A DNA stretch of 5,189 nt from CAZPHU01 sp964419255 (GCA_964419255.1 CAYQOU010000122.1:1-5189), one strand, 5' to 3'; shown: positions 1 to 5,189, counted from the first letter of the stretch. Translations and numbers: made by a program. The notes: generated by a model not told the origin, from the sequence alone.

Positions 1-48
1 TCGGAACCGTCGGATGGCAGAAACCCGTGGGATGTGCCGTGGGAATAG
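1..48 (+). CDS. Possible C-terminal tail of an upstream gene, cut by the window edge
   Basis: Frame 1 reads SEPSDGRNPWDVPWE and then TAG at 46-48. The tail is too short to assign to a family. It is suggested only because the frame is open from the left edge and because an inverted repeat that could end transcription begins 8 bases after the stop. The other two forward frames are also open here (frame 2 to about 75, frame 3 to about 120), so the choice of frame is uncertain. Extending the sequence leftward would decide it. Confidence 0.25.
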   Translation, partial: SEPSDGRNPWDVPWE

Positions 49-55
49 ATGGGTT

Positions 56-109
56 AGCCCCGGCTACATCTCCTGATTCCCTGAGCCGCGAATCCTGGAC
101 CCCGGGGCT
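56..109. repeat. GC-rich inverted repeat, possible terminator of the upstream gene
   Basis: AGCCCCGG at 56-63 is exactly matched by CCGGGGCT at 102-109, giving an 8-bp stem with a 38-base loop. The right arm overlaps a smaller CCCCGGGG palindrome (100-107). Only three T residues (109-111) follow, so it is a poor rho-independent terminator. It may still be a structured 3' end if a gene really stops at position 48. Confidence 0.25.
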
Positions 110-147
110 TTGCCGGCCTTAGCCGATACGGTATCCTTTATCGAATC

Positions 148-153
148 TATAAT
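148..153 (+). promoter_or_regulatory. Candidate -10 box for the DUF1579 gene
   Basis: TATAAT matches the sigma-70 -10 consensus exactly. No good -35 hexamer lies 16-18 bases upstream (the sequence there is around GATACG), so the call rests on the -10 alone. Transcription from here would start near 160 and leave a leader of about 128 bases that contains the hairpin at 206-227. Confidence 0.3.
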
Positions 154-205
154 CTCGGATAATCAGAAGCGACAAAGAGCAGCGTGGTTCCCTGCAAAGA
201 CGCCT

Positions 206-227
206 CCGTTTGACACCTTACAAACGG
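206..227 (+). repeat. Short perfect hairpin in the leader of the DUF1579 gene
   Basis: CCGTTTG (206-212) and CAAACGG (221-227) form a perfect 7-bp stem around an 8-base loop. A pyrimidine-rich stretch with T runs follows (about 228-250). It could be a weak terminator or attenuator, or a 5' stabilising hairpin. The left arm and loop also contain TTGACA (210-215), but no -10 box sits at the right distance. Confidence 0.35.
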
Positions 228-287
228 TCCTCGTTTTGCTCTTCTTTTCTATCCTTCGAACCTCACCCTTTTTAACAGGAGCATACT

Positions 288-809
288 ATGGCAAATCAGA
301 CCGATATGCAGGCGATGATGGACGTCTACGAAAAGCTCGGTACCCCCGCAGAGCAACACAAGATGCTTGCCTCGATGGCAGGGAGTTATGATGCGACCAT
401 TAAAAACTGGACCGTGCAGGGAGAGCCCCCGATGGAAAGCCGTGGCAGCAGCGAATTGAGAATGATACTGGGGGGACGGTTTCTTCAGGAGGAACACAGC
501 TCGGAGATGATGGGGAGTATGTACAACGGTATGGGAATAACCGGATACGATAATCACACCAAGAAATTCGTATCCACCTGGATCGACTCGATGAGTACAT
601 CCATCATGTGTTTCGAGGGATCCGCCTCTCCAGACAATACCTCCTTTACCATGGAGTGCAGCTACGACGATGCGGTGCGGGGACCGATGAAATGGCGTTC
701 GGTCACAACGATTGTAAACGCCAATGTACATAATTTCGAGATGTTCTCCATAGATCAAAACGGCAAGCAGGAAAAATCGATGGAGATCACATACACCCGA
801 AAGGGATAA
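288..809 (+). CDS. DUF1579 family protein, methionine-rich
   Basis: This 173-residue protein has no signal peptide or membrane segment and is probably cytoplasmic. The DUF1579 pattern is clear: an N-terminal HKMLASMAGSYD segment (about 24-35, the family's HxxL...G-W/Y block), then LGGRFLQEE (61-69), then GYDNHTKKFVSTWIDSM (86-102), and a beta-rich C-terminal half ending in MEITYTRKG. The length is normal for the family. The biochemical role of DUF1579 is not established; a lipocalin-like beta fold is plausible but is inference. The start is well supported by AGGAG at 277-281, six bases before the ATG. Eighteen of 173 residues are Met, which is unusually high. The BON gene follows in the same direction after 137 bases, so co-transcription is possible. 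The family call is secure; the function is unknown. Confidence 0.88.
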   Translation: MANQTDMQAMMDVYEKLGTPAEQHKMLASMAGSYDATIKNWTVQGEPPMESRGSSELRMILGGRFLQEEHSSEMMGSMYNGMGITGYDNHTKKFVSTWIDSMSTSIMCFEGSASPDNTSFTMECSYDDAVRGPMKWRSVTTIVNANVHNFEMFSIDQNGKQEKSMEITYTRKG

Positions 810-857
810 CCCGTGTAAACGAAAAATCGGTACCCCCGGGACTTGCATTCATGTATT

Positions 858-900
858 CTACCCAATCAGGCATTAATCTTGCGCATCATTACTTGGGTAG
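858..900 (+). repeat. Inverted repeat in the leader of the BON gene
   Basis: CTACCCAA (858-865) is exactly complementary to TTGGGTAG (893-900), an 8-bp stem with a 27-base loop, followed by TTTTCTT (901-907). A second copy of CTTGGGT occurs at 905-911 (the first is 892-898), so two right arms could compete for one left arm. It may be a weak terminator after the DUF1579 gene, an attenuator, or a protein-binding site. I found no clear sigma-70 promoter in the rest of the 810-946 gap. Confidence 0.35.
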
Positions 901-934
901 TTTTCTTGGGTGCAGTTTTCTTTCAGGTTGCGGG

Positions 935-941
935 AAAGGAG
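935..941 (+). promoter_or_regulatory. Ribosome binding site that fixes the BON gene start
   Basis: AAAGGAG lies five bases before the ATG at 947-949. The alternative upstream in-frame ATG at 851 has no comparable purine-rich site before it (the sequence there is GGGACTTGCATTC). This favours the shorter, 222-residue protein. Confidence 0.75.
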
Positions 942-946
942 TTTCT

Positions 947-1615
947 ATGGCACAGGGCGCTTTGGAGCTTGAGCATGCGGTCGAAGATCATCTGGATTGG
1001 GACAGTCGGCTGGAAGGCTCCGACATACAGGTGGATGTGCGAAATAACACGGCTCACCTAAGCGGTACCGTTCCATCCTATATGGCCCGCCAGGCTGCGG
1101 GGGAGGATGCGATGAGTATTCCGGGCATACTGGCGGTGGATAATGTCATCGAGGTGGTCGGAAAAACAATCACAACCAAACCTGATGATAAGGAGTTGAC
1201 CGATATAGTAAAGAGGACGATCGATCTCTACCCGCATTTGGATGGTCAATCGGTCCAGGTCAATGTTGATAAGCATGAGGTTACCCTTACCGGAGATGTC
1301 GATGCATTCTGGAAAAAACTTCGGGCCGAGGAGCTTGCGTTCAATGTCTCCGGTGTGCATAAGGTGCATAATAAACTTTCCGTGGTGCCGTCCCATTCGC
1401 TTCGGGACGAGACGGTGGCTCAGCATATCCGGGAGGCAATCGATCGTACCGGCAAGGTCGATTCGGCGCTTCTTACCCTGCAGGTCGATAACGGTGTGGT
1501 TACCCTGTATGGTGAGGTGCCCGACCGGCTCACCCACTCATCCATACAGGAAATCGTAAAACACACCCGCGGGGTTACCGATATCAAAAACCAGCTTCAG
1601 ATTAAACAGGTCTGA
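947..1615 (+). CDS. Three-BON-domain protein, OsmY-like
   Basis: The product is 222 residues from the preferred start and consists of three consecutive BON domains (about 6-72, 82-148 and 153-220). Each carries the typical strand-turn-strand signature: AHLSGTV (36-42), VTLTGDV (112-118) and VTLYGEV (185-191), with a Gly-Val segment and a final beta strand near each end (VDNVIEVV, VHKVHNKLSVV, VTDIKNQLQI). BON domains are thought to bind phospholipid or membrane surfaces, and E. coli OsmY is an osmotic-stress periplasmic protein with two copies. Three-domain versions of about 220 residues without a signal peptide are common in other bacteria and match this length. An in-frame upstream ATG at 851 would add 32 residues including LSGC, a lipobox-like motif, but it lacks a ribosome site and a basic N-terminus. 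The gene ends with three stops in a row (TGA TGA TAA, 1613-1621). A role in envelope or osmotic stress is inferred from the family. Confidence 0.9.
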   Translation: MAQGALELEHAVEDHLDWDSRLEGSDIQVDVRNNTAHLSGTVPSYMARQAAGEDAMSIPGILAVDNVIEVVGKTITTKPDDKELTDIVKRTIDLYPHLDGQSVQVNVDKHEVTLTGDVDAFWKKLRAEELAFNVSGVHKVHNKLSVVPSHSLRDETVAQHIREAIDRTGKVDSALLTLQVDNGVVTLYGEVPDRLTHSSIQEIVKHTRGVTDIKNQLQIKQV

Positions 1616-1649
1616 TGATAAAACAGCTCTGACTTCGGCCTGCCTCCAC

Positions 1650-1694
1650 ACCTGAATTGTGCGAATCGCTGCAAGTGTGCCGCACAATTCGGGT
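1650..1694. terminator. Stem-loop between convergent genes, possible bidirectional terminator
   Basis: The arms at 1650-1663 (ACCTGAATTGTGCG) and 1681-1694 (CGCACAATTCGGGT) form a 14-bp stem with one G-T wobble and a 17-base loop. It sits between the end of the BON gene (1615) and the end of the oppositely oriented phosphoribosyltransferase gene (1776), where a shared terminator is expected. T runs are weak on the + side (TTTT at 1699-1702) and absent on the - side. A second small palindrome, TGTGC-C-GCACA (1676-1686), overlaps the right arm and could compete with it. It could instead be a dispersed palindromic repeat. Confidence 0.45.
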
Positions 1695-1775
1695 CGCATT
1701 TTGTAGAGGATTGTTCTTGTGCCAGACTCCATGTTTCATTCATTCTCCGGCACCGACCGCTCCGGCTCCGAGGAC

Positions 1776-2435
1776 TCAGCTGTGCTGTGATCTGAACTTT
1801 TTTTCCAGTAAATCCATAACCTGCTCATCATTCATTTCGGGAAACTCTTCGTAAAACGATGCGACCGCAAAAACTGCCGCGGTGTCTATATGAAGAAATT
1901 CCACCCTGTCGGCATGGCGTCTGAGAAGCTCGTATGCGTTGCCGTGGGCAACAGGCGCGGAGGCTACAACCTGATCCGCCCCCTTTCGCCGGGCATATTT
2001 TACCGCAGCCAGCATGGTGTAGCCACTGGCAAGACCATCATCGGTGATTATCACCGTACGGTCTTCCAGAATGGGATGGGGACGGCCTTGACGATACTGA
2101 TCGTTTCGTCTCAGAACTTCCTCATACACCGTTTCGATGATGTTATCCACCATTTCGTGAGGGAGATTGAGATAGCTTCTTAGGGGCTCGTTAAACGTGG
2201 TGACCTTGTCGAGCGTTACTGCGCCAAACCCTGCCTCGGGATCGCTGGGGATCGGAAGCTTGCGAAGAACAATGACATCCAGCGGGCAGCCAAGCTCCTC
2301 GGCCAAAGCGGCCCCGATGGGAATGCCCCCCCGCGGAATCCCCAGTATTATGGGATCGTGCAGTTGTGGTGCTATGTACCTGAAATGCTCGGCAAGTTTT
2401 TTACCTGCCTGTTCACGTCCATTGAAAAGTGCCAT
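1776..2435 (-). CDS. Predicted phosphoribosyltransferase, COG1926 type
   Basis: The 219-residue cytoplasmic protein has the type I phosphoribosyltransferase fold. Visible landmarks are LGIPRGGIPIGAALAEELG (31-49), the loop with VIVLRKLPIP (54-63), FGAV (70-73), the PRPP-binding motif VIITDDGLASGYTM (128-141) with its Asp pair, VVASAPVA (156-163), and a C-terminal FYEEFPEMNDEQV (194-206) that matches the W/F-Y-E-x-F...V-x-D-E-x-V ending of COG1926 proteins. The base or acceptor used by this group is not established, so PRPP binding is a firm expectation but the reaction is unknown. The open frame runs 56 codons further upstream into the kinase gene, but those residues look unlike the family and the start at 2435 has GAAAGGAT seven bases before it. 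The gene lies 154 bases downstream of the PAS-kinase gene on the same strand and could be read through from it. The family often occurs with stress genes, as here with the convergent BON gene. Confidence 0.9.
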   Translation of the reverse strand: MALFNGREQAGKKLAEHFRYIAPQLHDPIILGIPRGGIPIGAALAEELGCPLDVIVLRKLPIPSDPEAGFGAVTLDKVTTFNEPLRSYLNLPHEMVDNIIETVYEEVLRRNDQYRQGRPHPILEDRTVIITDDGLASGYTMLAAVKYARRKGADQVVASAPVAHGNAYELLRRHADRVEFLHIDTAAVFAVASFYEEFPEMNDEQVMDLLEKKFRSQHS

Positions 2436-2441
2436 ACCGCA

Positions 2442-2449
2442 ATCCTTTC
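2442..2449 (-). promoter_or_regulatory. Ribosome binding site fixing the phosphoribosyltransferase start
   Basis: On the - strand GAAAGGAT ends at 2442, with AAAGGA about seven bases before the ATG at 2435-2433. It rules against the longer frame starting at 2603. The rest of the 2436-2589 spacer is A/T-rich with no convincing -35/-10 pair. TATCAT at 2523-2528 (- strand) is a possible -10 with a poor -35. Confidence 0.7.
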
Positions 2450-2589
2450 GTTTGATGCTGACCGAAGGCTTCCGGTATGAAAAAGCAAAAGATGAACCAA
2501 AACAAAAACGCTCCTGCCATAATGATACGGGATTGGAGATTTGCAGAATGGTAAAAATTGTGTGCGGAAATGACAGGTGAACAAAAGAT

Positions 2590-3765
2590 TTATTCCGGGA
2601 CAATTATGGTAAAGCAGCTTCCCCGACCCGGGCTGCTTTCGACGCTTATCGTACCCTTCTGTCGCTCAACCAGTTCCTTCGAAAGAATGAGACCCAAGCC
2701 GCTCCCCGCCTCCCCATCGGTACCACTGGTCCTTCCGACCCCTTCCAGTTGAAAAAGATTCTTACGTCTCTTCTCATCCATGCCTATTCCGTTATCTCTG
2801 ATCTGTATGTGAATGTAATGGTCGTGATGAAATGCACAGATTTCTATTTTACCTCGATGCGGTGAGAATTTGATAGCGTTTGTGATGATATTTCGCAGAA
2901 TGATATCAAGCATGTTTTTATCGGCGGTGCAGGTCATAGCCGGTGGAATTTCGGTTGTAACGGTGATTGCTTTTTTTTGAATCCAGTCATCCAGGTTTTG
3001 AAGGGCACTTCCCACTTGTGTGCCAAGATCTATCAGTTGCGGACTGTATATGATCTCGTTCTGCTGACTTCGCGACCAGGCAAGAAGATTTTCGAACAGA
3101 TCCAGTGTTCCGGCCGACGTACCACGCAGATACGTAATCATCTGCTTGAAATCGGATCTGTCAAAGATGTCCGGTTGTTTTTCAACCACTCTGAGAAACT
3201 GCACCAGGCCGCCGATGGAAGAACGCAGGTCGTGGCTGATTATCGAAAACAGCCTGTCCTTTGTGGCATTAGCTTTTCGAAGTCTCTGCTCGGTTTCCTC
3301 TGATATCTGTTGCTGCTTTTTTCGTTCGGATATGTCAAAAACGATTCCTTTCAGATATAACGGCTTACCATCCCTGTCACGGGCGGTGATCGATCCCCGA
3401 TCATAAAACCATACATACTCTCCATCTTTTCTACGGATACGGTATTCCACCTCGTACAGCTGTTTCTTTCCGGTTAAATGGTCCCGCATCGCCTGCATGG
3501 TTCGTTGGTGATCGTCGCCATGTATGAGATCGGTAAAGGCGGTGTAGTGGCAGGGGTAGGGAAATTGATGCGGCTGATAGCCAAGCAATCGAACCTTGTT
3601 CACATTGTAAATGACGGTTCCGGTGGGGATATCAAACTCCCACCACGCCAGATTTCCGGCCGACAAAGCAAGGTCCAGACGATTTTGTGCCTGCTCAAGA
3701 TCCTGAAGTATCGATTTGTATCGCCGGTTTTCGGCAAGAAGCTGTTCATAAGTAGGAGGAGACAT
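2590..3765 (-). CDS. Soluble PAS-domain sensor histidine kinase (downstream paralog)
   Basis: The 391-residue kinase has no membrane segment or signal peptide and so senses in the cytoplasm. A short coiled-coil-like N-terminus (about 5-30) leads into a PAS_3/PAC domain (about 31-148; WWEFDIPTG at 41-49, DGEYVWFYDRGS at 114-125, LKGIVFDIS at 138-146). A linker helix (148-170) is followed by the HisKA dimerisation domain with the phospho-acceptor in FSIISHDLRSSIG (His178), then HATPase_c: N-box RNIITNAIKFS (291-301; Asn292, Asn296), G1 box DNGIGMD (324-330) and G2 box GSGLGL (354-359). All catalytic motifs look intact. The H-box has Ser-Ser where most HisKA kinases have x-Pro. No PAS cofactor ligand can be identified. 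The start has AGGGA seven bases upstream. It lies 238 bases downstream of a close paralog on the same strand. No response regulator is present, so the partner is unknown. Confidence 0.92.
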   Translation of the reverse strand: MSPPTYEQLLAENRRYKSILQDLEQAQNRLDLALSAGNLAWWEFDIPTGTVIYNVNKVRLLGYQPHQFPYPCHYTAFTDLIHGDDHQRTMQAMRDHLTGKKQLYEVEYRIRRKDGEYVWFYDRGSITARDRDGKPLYLKGIVFDISERKKQQQISEETEQRLRKANATKDRLFSIISHDLRSSIGGLVQFLRVVEKQPDIFDRSDFKQMITYLRGTSAGTLDLFENLLAWSRSQQNEIIYSPQLIDLGTQVGSALQNLDDWIQKKAITVTTEIPPAMTCTADKNMLDIILRNIITNAIKFSPHRGKIEICAFHHDHYIHIQIRDNGIGMDEKRRKNLFQLEGVGRTSGTDGEAGSGLGLILSKELVERQKGTISVESSPGRGSCFTIIVPE

Positions 3766-3812
3766 ACATGGGTCCCTGCAAGATGGTCTCTTTGTTACAG
3801 AAACTTATTCCT

Positions 3813-3826
3813 GAACCGAGCGGTTC
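3813..3826. repeat. 14-bp palindrome upstream of the PAS-kinase gene, possible operator
   Basis: GAACCG-AG-CGGTTC is a perfect 6-bp inverted repeat with a 2-base centre, about 48 bases before the kinase start codon and downstream of the candidate promoter at 3863-3890. The spacing is too tight for a good RNA hairpin but suits a dimeric DNA-binding protein. A palindrome of this size can also occur by chance. Confidence 0.25.
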
Positions 3827-3862
3827 TGCAGCGGATCGCCGCCAGAGAATCGCTCAATTCAG

Positions 3863-3890
3863 GTAATATATTTTCCGCCATAATTGACAA
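3863..3890 (-). promoter_or_regulatory. Candidate sigma-70 promoter for the downstream PAS-kinase gene
   Basis: On the - strand TTGTCA (3890-3885, five of six to TTGACA) and TATTAC (3868-3863, four of six to TATAAT) are separated by 16 bases, within an A/T-rich patch. Transcription would start near 3856 and give a leader of about 90 bases. This would let the second kinase be expressed apart from the first. The remainder of the 3766-4003 spacer holds no gene I can support. It does contain a 7-bp inverted repeat, TTGCATC (3953-3959) and GATGCAA (3989-3995), just after the first kinase's stop, without a T run. Confidence 0.35.
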
Positions 3891-4003
3891 GCGTTACCCT
3901 GACGGCATGGCTGTCATATCAAAGCAGAAGCAACAATAATACCCGTTATCCCTTGCATCCGATCTCGAGTGCTTCTTCTGTCCGGTAAGATGCAATCCCT
4001 TTT

Positions 4004-5189
4004 TCAGGCCGGCAACCTGATTGAAAAGCAGCTTCCCTCACCCGGTGTGCTCTCAACCACAATGCGACCGTTTTGTTTTTCTATCAGCTCCTTACACATA
4101 ATCAACCCCAACCCGCTTCCCTTTTCACCGGCTGTTCCGGATGAGGAGTGTACCGAATGAATTGTGAAAAGCGACTGCACCTTTTCCTCGTCCATGCCTA
4201 TACCGTTATCCTGCACATCGATCACAATCTCGAGATTCTTTCGGTATGCCCTGATGTATATATCACGATTCTGAGGCGAAAATTTTATGGCATTGGTGAT
4301 GATATTGCGCAGCGCAATTTTTAACATATTACTATCCGCCGTACACTCAAGATCAGAGGGGATATCCGTGTGGATGGATATGTCCTTTTGTGTGGCGGCA
4401 TTTTCCAGTTTGTGGAGAATCTGGTCGAGCAGCTGGAGGAGATTTATCTTCTCGGGATGATACGCCAGTGTATCATCCTTCTGGCTTCGCGCCCATACCA
4501 GAAGATTTTCCAGCATCTCATAGGTAGTCAAAGAAGATTCGTGCAGGGATGCAATCATCTGCTGAAACTCATCTTTGTCGAACATCTGCTGATCATCCAG
4601 CATGAATTTCAAAAAATGGACCAGATTGCCGATAGAGGAACGCAGATCATGGCTTATGATCGAGAACAGCTTATCCTTTGTGGCATTTGATTCCTTTAAG
4701 GCCTTCTCCGATTCAACCAATGCGATTTCCTGCTGCTTCTTGCTGGTAATGTCAAAAATTATTCCTTTCAGACTCAATGGTTTGCCATCACTGTCGCGAG
4801 AGGTAATGGAGCCGCGATCATAATACCACTTATAATCGCCATCGATCGTCCGAATCCGGTACTCTGTTTCATAGAGATCTTTTTTTCCCGAAAGGTGATC
4901 CCTCATGGCATTCATGGTATTTTCGTAATCATCGGGGTGAACCAGATCCATAAAAACCTTGTATGAGCATGGATTAGGAAAATCCCGCGGAGGATATCCC
5001 AGTATGCGCACTTTGTTTTCGTTATATGTTACCTGTCCGGTGGGGATATCAAACTCCCACCAGGCCAGGTTTCCGGCCGACAGAGAGAGATCGAGTCTCT
5101 CCCGTGCAATCTTCAAATGTTGCTGAACGGATTCGTATTGGGCATGAAGATGCTCCAGTTCCTCGACTCTTTTCTGAAGCTGATCGTAG
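4004..5189 (-). CDS. Soluble PAS-domain sensor histidine kinase (upstream paralog), 5' end cut by the window
   Basis: 394 codons are visible. The frame stays open to the right edge and reads YDQLQKRVEELEHLHAQYES before the PAS domain, a heptad-like coiled coil, so the true start lies beyond 5189. The TTG at 5116-5114 is an internal Leu codon, not a start. The order is coiled coil, PAS_3/PAC (WWEFDIPTG, then VHPDD, then YKWYYDRGS and LKGIIFDIT), linker helix, HisKA with FSIISHDLRSSIG (His codon at 4651-4649), then HATPase_c with RNIITNAIKFS, DNGIGMD and GSGLGL, ending in FSIRLPA. All catalytic motifs are present and no membrane segment is visible. It is a tandem duplicate of the next gene: 81 of 112 PAS residues are identical by hand alignment. 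HPDD in the PAS loop is the usual form, whereas the paralog has HGDD. It shares the Pro-to-Ser H-box change. The signal and partner regulator are unknown. Confidence 0.92.
   Translation of the reverse strand, partial: YDQLQKRVEELEHLHAQYESVQQHLKIARERLDLSLSAGNLAWWEFDIPTGQVTYNENKVRILGYPPRDFPNPCSYKVFMDLVHPDDYENTMNAMRDHLSGKKDLYETEYRIRTIDGDYKWYYDRGSITSRDSDGKPLSLKGIIFDITSKKQQEIALVESEKALKESNATKDKLFSIISHDLRSSIGNLVHFLKFMLDDQQMFDKDEFQQMIASLHESSLTTYEMLENLLVWARSQKDDTLAYHPEKINLLQLLDQILHKLENAATQKDISIHTDIPSDLECTADSNMLKIALRNIITNAIKFSPQNRDIYIRAYRKNLEIVIDVQDNGIGMDEEKVQSLFTIHSVHSSSGTAGEKGSGLGLIMCKELIEKQNGRIVVESTPGEGSCFSIRLPA

Noticed and set aside
249..848. Long open frame on the - strand across the DUF1579 gene
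   Set aside because: It is antisense to a gene with clear family motifs and a good ribosome site. Its translation is low-complexity in His/Arg/Leu and matches no family I recognise.
843..1061. Small + strand frame with a hydrophobic helix (ILRIITWVVFLGAVFF)
   Set aside because: It begins at TTG without a ribosome site and overlaps the BON coding region in another frame. The hydrophobic run comes from T-rich leader DNA.
2436..2603. 56-codon N-terminal extension of the phosphoribosyltransferase
   Set aside because: It overlaps the kinase stop, does not resemble COG1926 N-termini, and the strong ribosome site at 2442-2449 supports the start at 2435.
3884..3889. Perfect TTGACA on the + strand
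   Set aside because: No -10-like hexamer lies 16-18 bases downstream and no + strand gene follows. The match arises from the - strand -35 candidate being nearly palindromic.
3478..3939. 153-codon + strand frame across the kinase start and the inter-kinase spacer
   Set aside because: Most of it is antisense to the conserved PAS domain. It has no recognisable domain and no ribosome site supports it.
5114..5116. TTG as the start codon of the upstream kinase
   Set aside because: The frame continues open to the window edge and encodes a coiled coil equivalent to the N-terminus of the paralog, so this is an internal Leu codon.
1..5189. Mobile element, CRISPR array, toxin-antitoxin or phage module
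   Set aside because: No spaced direct repeats, transposase or integrase motifs, terminal inverted repeats or small paired genes were found on either strand.

Overview
The window reads as ordinary chromosomal DNA from a Gram-negative-like bacterium of roughly even base composition. Four of the five genes have a visible start and all four start at ATG. Three of these have strong purine-rich Shine-Dalgarno sites at normal spacing; the fourth (first kinase) has a moderate AGGGA. This argues against typical Bacteroidota, but I cannot name the taxon from sequence alone. There are no tRNA or rRNA genes, no CRISPR array, no transposase and no insertion sequence ends.

Layout: positions 1-48 may hold the last codons of an upstream gene. 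A non-coding leader (about 49-287) follows, with two inverted repeats and a perfect TATAAT. Two genes then run rightward: a methionine-rich DUF1579 protein (288-809) and a three-BON-domain protein (best start 947, end 1615). A 160-base spacer with a 14-bp stem separates them from three leftward genes. In transcription order these are a soluble PAS-histidine kinase cut by the right edge (4004-5189), a second closely related PAS-histidine kinase (2590-3765), and a COG1926-type phosphoribosyltransferase (1776-2435).

Function: BON proteins of the OsmY type and COG1926 phosphoribosyltransferases are often met among general-stress genes, so the middle of the window may be a small stress-response neighbourhood. 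The two kinases are tandem duplicates, 81 of 112 residues identical across the PAS domain by hand alignment. They look cytoplasmic and have complete catalytic motifs. No response regulator lies in the window, so they are orphans here. Both carry Ser in place of the usual Pro of the H-box.

I do not see a convincing new defence or mobile system. The most useful leads are the duplicated kinase pair with its shared H-box change, the start and leader of the BON gene (lipobox-like extension against a strong internal ribosome site, plus competing repeats), and the stem between the convergent genes.
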